Source: Eretmocerus hayati
Lineage: Eukaryota; Arthropoda; Insecta; Hymenoptera; Aphelinidae
Direction of reading: 5' to 3'
Length of the DNA stretch: 64,000 nt
Assembly (NCBI GenBank): GCA_029851415.1
Contig: CM056741.1
Coordinates: 84,148,282 to 84,212,281, forward strand
Part shown: positions 22,559 to 32,371 of the stretch, piece by piece
Position numbering within the stretch: position 1 is the first letter of the stretch
Layout of the letters: the number at the start of each line of letters is the position of its first letter
The notes under the pieces: generated by a model
Told to the model about the DNA's origin: nothing
Seen by the model: the letters and a program-made list of their open reading frames with translations, nothing else
Databases searched by the model: none
Translations under genes and position numbers: made by a program

Positions 22559-23863
22559 TCATGGCTTGAACTTGACCAATGTCACATTTCTTGATGACAT
22601 ACATCTATCACAAGTCCACTCAGCGCAGACTTCATGCATAAGTAGATCATAAGCTGTTTCCGATAATCCTGTACATCGTCTGTGAAACCAAAAATTACAG
22701 CCAGATTCACACAAAATTGCTTGATCATTGGCATGGACCTCTTTGTGACAGACTCCACATGGAGAGATGGGAGGAGCATTTGGATTCTGATGATTAAAAA
22801 CCATAGGTTGGTCAGGTGGGTAGATTCTACCTGCTTCTGTGATTACTCTGGCTCCTGATGGTTGAGGACACTGAAATCCATGATGTGCAGTAGTAACACT
22901 GGTTACAGCTCCCTGCGAACAAGATTTCCTACTTGTCATGGGTAGATTGTTAGCAACTGAACATCCTAGATTTCCTGGTTGATTGCGTGAGCTTGGATCC
23001 ATATTTCGGAGGCTGATTACTTGCGACTGAATAGGATTTATCTGATTGACCTGATTATTGCCCATAGTCGCATCAGGCAGAGTTGCAATTGAATCAATAC
23101 CTTTCATGCTTCCAGATCGATTTGAATTTGACCTACTGAGATGAATCAGATTGCATATCGGTGCACTGTGATTGAGACTGGAGTTGGCAGAGTTTGAGGT
23201 TGTAGCAATTGCAGCACCATTAATCACTAAATTTGAATCTGTACAGTTGACCAAATCTACATGGTTCCTTATGGAACTCCCAATACCATGTCTCATGCCG
23301 TTTGGAGAATTACTTAGAGCAGTATTCACTAGCTGGGAATTTAGGATATGATTCATGTTCACATGTTTGTTTGAAGTTACGATTGCTTGCGATAAAGTGG
23401 AATGCATCAAGCTCACTGGGTTGGTATTACTCACAGCAGAATGATTGGCACCAGATAGATTGGTTACATGAGCAATGGACTCATTTGCACAACCTTTTAT
23501 TCCCATACCTCCAACATGGGATATGACCGAACTCATTCCAGGAGATAAGAGGGTAGTCATTCCTTGTATTTGCGTATTTCTCAAGTGGTGGGGTTGTAGA
23601 CCATGAATATGTTGTGCACTATTCTGCAAAAGAGCTTCAGGCGTATCATCAAATGGATTAGTAGCAATGACAGTATCACCAAAACCTGACAATGGAGGAG
23701 GTATAAAGTCTAGGGCAACTGCATTCCGTTGTATGGTTTGTACACCAATATTGTTTGATCGCCTTCTCTTCTTGGGATTTATACTGTTAGAAGATTGTAA
23801 TGAAGATGAAGACCCAACAGTCACATCAACTCCTGGACCCATGTTGTGGTGATTTGAGTCCAT
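22559..23863 (-). CDS. pygo: Pygopus homologue (Wnt/beta-catenin co-activator, PHD finger)
   Basis: A single-exon frame of 434 residues. The start chosen is the ATG at 23863; an in-frame TAG lies upstream with no Met between. A basic nuclear signal KKRRRSN lies near residue 32. It is followed by the N-terminal homology domain, with FIPPPLSGFGDTVIATNPFDDTP around residue 52-75 including the NPF motif. The middle is long, Ser/Asn/His-rich and disordered. The C-terminus is a C4HC3 PHD finger (CGVCHKEV ... CESGCNFWFHRRC ... WTCDRC) at about residues 368-422. Known role: binds methylated histone H3K4 through the PHD, and BCL9/Legless, to activate Wnt target genes in the nucleus. A good acceptor (CTACTTTTCAG) at about 23928 suggests a spliced 5' UTR. 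It is the only clear host gene in the window. Confidence 0.93.
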   Translation of the reverse strand: MDSNHHNMGPGVDVTVGSSSSLQSSNSINPKKRRRSNNIGVQTIQRNAVALDFIPPPLSGFGDTVIATNPFDDTPEALLQNSAQHIHGLQPHHLRNTQIQGMTTLLSPGMSSVISHVGGMGIKGCANESIAHVTNLSGANHSAVSNTNPVSLMHSTLSQAIVTSNKHVNMNHILNSQLVNTALSNSPNGMRHGIGSSIRNHVDLVNCTDSNLVINGAAIATTSNSANSSLNHSAPICNLIHLSRSNSNRSGSMKGIDSIATLPDATMGNNQVNQINPIQSQVISLRNMDPSSRNQPGNLGCSVANNLPMTSRKSCSQGAVTSVTTAHHGFQCPQPSGARVITEAGRIYPPDQPMVFNHQNPNAPPISPCGVCHKEVHANDQAILCESGCNFWFHRRCTGLSETAYDLLMHEVCAEWTCDRCMSSRNVTLVKFKP

Positions 23864-23928
23864 TGACAAAAAAATATATTGCTTCTTTTTACTCTACCCA
23901 AAAGGAACTAGAAACAGTTGTCACACCT

Positions 23929-24394
23929 GAAAAGTAGCAGGGTTGAGATCTCATTTATTATCATTTTCTGTTGTAAACAAAGCAAATAATGACAGTGCCA
24001 CTTTTAAAACCTTTGATTAGTGTATCATGGAGTTAAATGATGATAAAAGGAGGAAAGATTGTTTTTTTCTTGTAGGAAATCCATGAGGAAGAGACTCACA
24101 ATTTGATTCATGCTCATTCCATGGTCGAAATGATTTTTTCATTCAAATATGGTGGATGATAACTGTTCCGGTTGTTGAATCGTTCCCTATCTTCCGAAAT
24201 TTGAGAGAACGGAGCCTTGTGAGCCAGAATGATTTATCACAAGGAGAAAGCCATCAGTATCGGGATATTTTACATTATTTTACATTGATGTTTCGCACCC
24301 ACGGATGAATAAAAACGAAGAGGAACAGTGGAAACTTTGTTGAGCTCAGAAGTGATGCACGATCTGTTCGCCAGATGTCAGGCCTGCTGTTCAT
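23929..24394. other. Upstream region or 5' intron of pygopus
   Basis: An acceptor for a 5' UTR exon is near 23928. No upstream exon or promoter could be placed with confidence before the foldback that starts at 24395. Confidence 0.4.
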
Positions 24395-26520
24395 GTGTGG
24401 GGTACATAATACCTCACATGCGCAATAGATGGATGACAGATCCAGCTCCTTTCCCGCAATCGACGGCTCAAGACCTCGATTAGTATATAAGAGCGCATAA
24501 GTGCTTCATCGCCAAGCGTCCAGGGCACCACCTGCAACACCAGCCCTGCTGATGAGTCGGGTTACGATGAACCAGGTTGCAGGTGGGGGACGAAACGCAT
24601 AAGAGCCTTCTGCTCAAAGCGTGTAGAGTCATTCATTAGTAGTGGATAAGCCATCAGCTTATTCCTACACATGATCTGCTCTACTTTTGTTTCTCTCACT
24701 TTGTAGTAGGGAAGGTAGAGAGCAGTACTGGTAGATACCTAGGAGGGACTCTACCTAAAGGGTCTCTACTGGTTTTTTTTTATCCGTCTGCCTATCCCGA
24801 CCTGGTTGCTGGGATGTGGCCGATACCACTGTCAGCCATTGGCTGAATCTAAGGAATACTACTTCTTATACTGAGGTGTGGTTGGTAAAACTTTTGACGT
24901 CACGGAGCGATGTGGAGGTTTAGGATACAGATTTCTCGAAACTCAAAATCATAAAATTGCGAGGGAAGCATTCTCATTACAATTGGGAGTAAACCTCTGT
25001 GTTAATTTAAATGGGACTGCAGCGCCAATATGGCGGCGCTAGGGATGTCTTCCATAAGAATAACACGGACGAAAGATAAGAGCGCTTATCGCATGTTTAG
25101 TCCCAATATACATGGTAACAAACATTTCAAGAGCTTAAAAGCTGTTATATATGTGATTGTCACATCTAAGAGAGACTTTGTAGGGATACGCTGATAGATG
25201 GCTCACCCCGTACGAATGAATGGCTCTACGCTCGAGCAGAAGGCTCTTATGCATTTCGTCCCCCGCCTCCCGATTAGAAATCTCTTCAACGGGCTTGCCC
25301 GAAACACCAAGCCTTGATCGAGCTCCTTGGCAATGCCTTGATCAAGGTTGTAATGGCGTCTTGATCAAGCCTTGGCCAAGATAGTTGATTTGCATTATCG
25401 ATTTCAAGCTGATAGTCTGTTCTCAATCAATCTTTGATCACGCCCGCACGTAAACATAGAGCCCCTGAACTTCTGCTCTACGGCATGTCGGTACAATAGA
25501 TTTCGCGGGGATCCTAACCTCCTGTGATGTCGTGTTTTTTTTAATGCAGAATTAGCATAAGTTTAAACTCTTTCGGAGCTGGTTTGCACTGTCACTGTCA
25601 ATCAATCTACCGATAAAATCATTGCGGGGCTTGCATTCAATACTTGGTGTCTAATTTCATGCTATTCACATATGTGATTAGAATTCGATAGTTAAGCCGG
25701 GCATAAACATCACATTTGTCGTCGTCGACTTGAACCAAGGGCCATGATCAACGTATGATAGCGCGCCAACCAAGGATCTTGAGGATCACTGTTTCCAAAC
25801 TACGTGAACTAGAGGAGCTTGATCAAGGCTTGGAAAAGGCGCCATTACATAATTTAATCCAGGCTTTAACACGCTATTCAAGTACTTGATCAACCCTTGA
25901 TTGCAGCTTTAAGATCTTTTGTGATCGGGCTGCAACCTGGTTCATCGTAACCGGTCTCATCAACAGAGCTGGAGTTGCAGGTGGTGCCCTGGACGCTTGG
26001 CGATGAAGTGCTTATGCGGTCTCATATACTAATCGAGGTCTTATGCTGTCGAATGCGAGAACGGAGCCGGGACTGCTGCCCATCTATTGCGCATGTGTAC
26101 TATTACGCAACCCACAATGGCTTACCCCGTGCGAATGAATGGCTCTGCTACGCTTGAGCAGAAGGCTCTCATGCGTTCCGTCCCGCACCTGCAACCTGGT
26201 TCATTGTAACCGGACTCATCAGCAGGACTGGAGTTGCAGGCAGTGTTGGTGTAGGAATAAGCTGATGGCTTACCCATACAAATGAATGACTACACGCTTG
26301 AGCAGAAGGGTCTTGTGCGTTTCGTCTCCCACCTGCAACCTTGTTCATCGTAACCGGACTCATCAGCAAGGCTGGAGTTGCAGGTGGTGCCCTGGACGCT
26401 TGGCATTGAAGCACTTACACGCTCTTATATACTAATCGAGGTCTTTTGCCGTCGATTACGGGAGAGGAGCTGGATCTGTTATCCATCTATTGCGCATGTG
26501 AGGTATTATGTACCCCACAT
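24395..26520. mobile_element. Foldback element with repeated cassettes, about 2.1 kb
   Basis: The outer arms 24395-24600 and 26325-26520 are inverted copies (GTGGGGTACATAATACC, CTCGATTAGTATATAAGAG, CAAGCGTCCAGGGCACC). A cassette (CACCTGCAAC ... CTGATGAG ... GGTTGCAGGTG) occurs once on the left and three times inverted on the right (about 25925, 26185, 26330). A second inverted pair built on CTTGATCAAG/AATGGCG lies inside, at about 25290-25470 against 25730-25930. No coding capacity. Confidence 0.75.
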
Positions 26521-26599
26521 TGGTAGTCCATAACACGACACCTTAATTTTGCGATGAAGTTTTGACGCGGTGCGCTTACGCGGGCATCTGAGAGCATCT

Positions 26600-28532
26600 G
26601 GGGGCCGATTGAGGTAAATTTCCGAGATGCGCGCGCGCTCGCAGGAATTGCGCGGGTTCTTAAGTCACGCGCCAAAATTTTTGTCTCGCGTGCTGGATAT
26701 TATTGATTATTCACATTACCACAATGATTGCCGGGATAATGCATATTGCGAGTCAACGACAATGGTGTATGCATAATTTAAAAGATGACAGGCACGTTAT
26801 TCTATTGGCTATTTGTAGCAGAGCCAAAACGCTACTCATCATCGGGTTAGCATCAAGATAGTAATAAGCAATGAATTGTGACGTTTACACACTACTCGTA
26901 TGAAATATGTTAGTCAACTGATCAAAAACTGATAATAATAATTTCCTCGAGCAATCAAAATTCAAACATGTAGATGCATCATTGCTATGACTAGCACCAA
27001 AAACTCATCCCTGTTCCTTCATCATCACTGTTAATGTACTAATATTAGGATAATTCGTAGTACAGGAAGAGCATAGGAAAGAAGAGGGTAAAACAAGAGA
27101 GATAAAAAGAAGTGCAGGTGCTCGGTGAGTTAACGCCTCATCAACCTATATTTTGTCCTCTTGAGTCTCTAGGTATACTATACCCAGAAGAAACTCATTT
27201 TCCATATACCCGAGGCATATTCCGAAGCATGTGCTTTTGTACTAAATCGAAAGGTATGCCGTCAAGTGAAAACCGGCCCTCATTTTAATTTTACCTTCTT
27301 GGAATGATTCTTGAGCAACGTCAATCTATGACTCGCAATATTCTCCGTAGGAAAACGATCCGACGTTTCAAGTTACTCACGGGAGAAATGTGCTCATTTA
27401 CTTAGAATTGAGGAGGAGAAATCCAGCAGAAAGCCAAGCAGATTTTGAGATTCAGAAAAAGCGAGAGACATCAAATGGCTACATCGATAGAATCTCTCCA
27501 AAAATCTACGAGGGATGCATCTCAACGCTTGAGGAGGATTGAGAGAACTATGTATAGCATAAAAATTATCAGAGAACTCCGAAGCTGTGAGGAGACTCTG
27601 TGATCTTATTTCGGATCAACTCTCCACTAAAATTCGATTTAGATCATGAAGCACCAAAATTTTCCCTTGATGTTGTGTTAGAATGAGATTGAATCAAAGA
27701 GGATGTAATTGGAAATATGGCTCCAAGGTGAAATTTATTTTGCCATATCGATTAGTCTACGCACAGTCGTATTGCACTCCTGAATTTGCAGGTATAATTA
27801 TAATGAGGGCAGATCTTCACTTGACGCGGTGGTAATTGCATATTTTTCGAGTTAGTACAAAAGCACATGCTTCGGAATATGTCTCGGGTATATGAGGAAT
27901 GAGATTCTTCTGGGTATAGTATACCTAGAGACTCAAGAGGACAAAATATAGGTTGATGAGGCGTTAACTCACCGAGCACCTACACTTCTTTTCATCTCTC
28001 TTGTTTTACCCTCTTCTTTCCTATGCTCTTCCTGTACTACGAATTATCCTAATATTAGCACATTAACAGTGATGATGAAGGAACAGGGATGAGTTTTTGG
28101 TGCCAGTGAAGAAACAGGGATAAGTTTTTGGTGCTAGTCACAGCAATGATGCATCTACATGTTTGAATTTTGATTGCTCGAGGAAATTATCATTATCAGT
28201 TCTTGATCAGTTGACTAACATTATATTCCATACAAGTAGTGTGTAAACCTCACAATTCATTGCTTATCACTATCTTGATGCAAAGCCGATGATGAGTAGC
28301 GTTTCGGCTCTGCTACAAATAGCCAATAGAATAACGTTCCAGTCATCTTTTAATTTATGCATACACCATTGTCGTTGACTCGCAATATGCATTATCCCGG
28401 CAATCATTGTGGTTATGTAAATGATCAATAATATCCAGCAAGCGAGACAAAAATTTTGGCGCGTGACCTAAGTACCTGCGCAATTTCTGCGAGCGCGCGC
28501 GCGCATCTCGTAAATTTCCTCCAATCGGCCCC
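26600..28532. mobile_element. Foldback element with arms of about 0.7 kb
   Basis: Arm 26600-27270 is an inverted copy of 27818-28532, joined by about 550 bp of single-copy DNA. Shared blocks include GGGGCCGATTGAGGTAAATT, GCATTATCCCGGCAATCATT (inverted) and ACTCAAGAGGACAAAATATA. A 36-bp tandem duplication (GAAGRAACAGGGATRAGT...) at about 28070-28140 is present in the right arm only. Non-coding. Confidence 0.8.
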
Positions 28533-28892
28533 CTACGGAAACGTCTAACCGCCCGCAACATCGCAATCCCGCAACCCGCATATCGCAAACCCGCAGCGAG
28601 AATGCGGAAATGTGGGGTTTTATATTTTTAATGAAAATGAGCTCCTGAGTGTCCCAGCAGTGCTGACCAGGTCGCCGACGATTGACCGTGCACCAAGAGG
28701 TCACTACTCGTGCATAAGTTCCTTGAATTCGCTGAAATACATGAACAATTACACATGTAGCTGATGAGTCTGAGCCAGCCCCATCACTGCATCATAGCAT
28801 AAGTACGCGGCACGTCAGATGAGCTGCCCAGAGCTGTTTGGTTAGTACACACCAGCGTTTGGGTGTGCTGGGCCCTGGTGTATAGGTTATGG
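28533..28892. other. Short gap between two foldbacks
   Basis: Single-copy sequence without a usable frame. Confidence 0.4.
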
Positions 28893-31800
28893 TTGCAGAG
28901 TGTGTGCGCGATGACGACGAAGCACCAGGTTGTGGACGAGCGCCACGATGTCGTGGTATGGTGGACCCGGGTATAACCAGCCGCTGGGAGCCTCGAGCGT
29001 CAACAATGTAGGGGAAAAAAAAGGAAAGTAGGATTAGGGTACATTCGACCGCGTTTGGCTCACGCTGCTTGGCTGGTCTTCTGCTCGAGAGTCCTTGAGC
29101 CTTGTGTACCTATGCGTCTTGCGTGATGAAACGTTGAGCTTGAGGAGAATAATTTGTTTGTTTACAGAATACGGCAATTACACTGGACAACAGAATTCTG
29201 TGTCAGGAATAATGTATTGACGGGGACAAAGATTTTTTCGTGTATTTTTGACGTTAAAATCGAATCCGTAGTCAGATCCGCTCCTACACGTCAGAATTTT
29301 GTTCAAATGGCAGGAAAATAATTTTCGAAAAAACGGTATTTTAGGGTTTCTTGGTAATTTTCTAAATTGATGGCTTTGGGTGGTACATTCTTGTAGTGGG
29401 CCGGAAGCGTACTGGAACTATGATTCCCTACGAATTTTGACCTGCTGCACACGATGACAGTATTCCTAAATGCCTAGGATGCGTTGAAAACGAGTGACAA
29501 GCTCATTTCTCGAGTTGCTATCAGCAAAATTCAACCAATTTTGTAATAAATCTCGAAATGCTCACAGATTTGACCAGAAACATTCTTTTTGTGCTCACAA
29601 GGGCGCATATTCTTTGTTTTCATACATACAATCAAAGGAAATTATTTGCAAGGGCCCAAAAGGAGATAGGCCGAGTAACTATGTCTCATTCCAAAGAAGG
29701 CGTTTTGAGCATTTTTCCGAGTGATCTCAAGTTTGCCCGTTACGAATGGAACTTGGAGTTTCATGGTCAAAGGTATTTCTAAAATTATACAAATGGTTCG
29801 CTTCGATGAATTGAAGATGGTATACCTAAGGTTGAATTCCTTTTTGATTGCCGTCGAATAAGAACCATTGGAGTGCTTACACAAGGTTTTGAACGTACTT
29901 AATCGAATTTCAATGATATTTCCAGGATTCCTTGATATTTCCACAGTATATGTCACCAGATCTTCAGATATTAGATCACAATGAGACGATTCTAGTAGCT
30001 TAAGGGGCTCGCAGACATGAGTACTTGACATTGGACTTATTAGGAGTAAGCTTCAGTTTATCGCAAAAATGCTCAAAACGCCTTCTCGGAATAATACATG
30101 TATACTCGGACCATATATTTTAAGGCTATTGCAAATATTCTTTCCTCGTTGTATACGTGGAAACCAACGAAATGCGACCTTGTGAGCTCTAAAAGGATGC
30201 TTCTGGGCTATTCTGTGAGCATTCTGAGATTCACTGCAAATTTGGTTAAATTTTGCTGATAGGCCGAATCCATGTAAGATCAGGCAGCGAAAAAAGTTGA
30301 GGTCACGGATATTTCTGCCGATGAAGTATATCATTCTTGAGACAGAATGAGGAGATACGTATTTTTTTGTTTGGCCTAAATCGATTCCCTGTCAGAGCTA
30401 CGCGAATTTGGAGATCGGGAGCTGCAAGATCAATTTCAGAAAAACTGACACTTTGAAATCAGTAAAGATGCAATAATTCCTATGCGACTTCAAATATTCA
30501 GCTGAATCTTGTTGGATATAGTTACTAGGTAGATGTTGCATGCAAATTCACACTAATTAGGTTGGAATTGCCATTCGGATCCGAAAAAACTCGTTTTTTA
30601 CGAGAAATTAAAAAAAATTAATTACTCAAAAACACCATCGTGAATTTCTTTGGTGAATTTTCTGGGGGTATTTGATGACATGATGTTTCAGAGGGTACTC
30701 TCCGAGTCGGCGCTGAAAGCTCAAAATGACCAAAAAAAATATTTTCCGGGAGAAAAATTTTTTATTGTCTCAAATAGGTTCTGGCATCCTTCAAATAATG
30801 AATATTGGCTGAAAAGTAGTACCTACAAATATCTACAGAGACTCATTCCCTCCAAATTATCTTGCACAGGGAGTAAGCACAGTGGTCAAGCTCCTTCAAA
30901 AGGCTATATGAGCAAAAATGCTTTCAGTCTAATTTTTTCTACGTCTACGTTTTTCCAGTAAGTGTTATTCACCACTGGCAGTGATATGAGACTCAAAACA
31001 TTTTTGCTCATATAGCACATTCAACAAGCTTGGGCACTGTGCTTACTTTCTGTGCAAGATAAGTTGGAGGAATTGAGTCTCTGTAGAAATTGGCAGGTAC
31101 TGTACTCTGTACGTACTACTATTCACCCAATATTTATTATTTGAAGGGTGCCAGAACCTAATTGAGACAAGAAAAATTTTTTTTTCCAAAAAATATTTTT
31201 TTCTGGTCATCTGGAGCTTTTAGCGCCGACTCTGAGAGTACCCTCTGAAACATCATGTCATCAAATACCCCCAGAAAATTCACCAAAGAAATTCACGATG
31301 GTATTTTTGAGTAATTAATTTTTTCTTATTTCTCGTAAAAAGCGAGTTTTTTCGGATCCGAATGGCAATTCCAACCTAATTAGTGTAAATTTGCATGCAA
31401 CATCTACCTAGTAACTATATCCAACAAGATTCAGCTGAATATTCAAAGTCGCATAGGAATTATTGCATCTTTACTGATTTCAAAGTGTCAGTTTTTCTAA
31501 AATTGATTTTGCAGCTCCCGATCTCCAAATTCGCGTAGCTCTGACAGGGAATCGATTTAGGGGTAACAAAAAAATACGTGTCTCATCATCTCGTCTCAAG
31601 AATGATATACTTTATCGTCAGAAATATCCGTGACCCCAACTTTTTTCGCTGCCTGATCTTACATGGATTCGGCCGATAGCAATTTGAGAAATGAGTTTGT
31701 CACTCATTTTGAACGCATCTCAGGCCTATGAAAGTACTTTCATCGTGTTCAGCAGATCAAATCATGTAGAAAATCATAGTTTCAGTACGCCTCTGACCCA

Positions 31801-32064
31801 CTACAAGAATGCACCACCAAAGCCACCAATTTAGAAAAGTAGCAAAAAATGCAGAAAATCGACGATTTTTTGATAATCAGCTCCCTGCGATTTAAAAAAA
31901 ATCCTGACGTGTAGGAGCACATCTGACTACGGATTTGGTTTCTACGTCAAAGGATATACAAGAAAATCTTTGTTACTCTTAGGTAATACACACAAGGCTC
32001 GAGGGCTCATATCCGCACCCTGGTGCCTCGTCCAACTCGTCTCCATCACTCACACACTCTGCAA
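28893..32064. mobile_element. Large foldback element, about 3.2 kb, with a nested insertion
   Basis: The left arm (28893-29521 plus 30259-30935) is an inverted copy of the right arm (about 30985-32064). The outer ends are TTGCAGAGTGTGTG and CACACACTCTGCAA, and the inner spacer is about 50 bp. The left arm is interrupted by a smaller foldback at 29522-30258 that the right arm lacks. Non-coding; short frames in mirrored positions are products of the symmetry. Confidence 0.8.
29522..30258. mobile_element. Small foldback MITE nested in the arm of the large foldback
   Basis: The ends CAGCAAAATTCAACCAA and TTGGTTAAATTTTGCTG are inverted repeats, and similarity between the halves extends about 200 bp. 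The flanks read GCTAT| and |ATAGGCC, while the sister arm at 31671-31683 reads (inverted) GCTATCGGCC without the insert. The insertion is therefore defined by an internal empty site. The target duplication is AT or TA, which cannot be settled because the last bases are ambiguous. Confidence 0.8.
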
Positions 32065-32086
32065 TTATAATGTATTATAATGTATA

Positions 32087-32114
32087 CTAGACCTATAATG
32101 CGCGCTTCGCGCGT
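32087..32114 (-). mobile_element. Helitron 3' end, minus strand: GC hairpin plus CTAG
   Basis: On the minus strand ACGCGCGAAGCGCGC (a 5-bp stem) is followed by 9 nt and CTAG, then T. This is the classic Helitron 3' terminus (hairpin about 10 nt before CTRR, insertion between A and T). It lies 285 bp beyond the stop of the RPA-like gene at 32372-35087, in the same orientation. Confidence 0.8.
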
Positions 32115-32371
32115 GATTTTTTTGATTTAATGTATGATCCGAGTTTGACAAGATCCTCCTATGAATTGGAATGTTAAAAGAAAAAAATTTTTATATGTGT
32201 TCTGTGATAATTGTAGAATGATTACAAAATTACTGGTATTAATAATTTATGTTTTGAAAATTTTTGTTTTGAATTGCTGTTAAATGAAAATAAGATGATT
32301 TGGATTGTAATATTTCAATATACAGTCATTGTGTGTCATCGACTTTATTCAAAAAATACACAGTGTTTCCA

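Noticed and set aside
22559..23869. Pygopus start two codons upstream at 23869
   Set aside because: The codon there is TTG; the first ATG in frame is at 23863 and a stop lies upstream.
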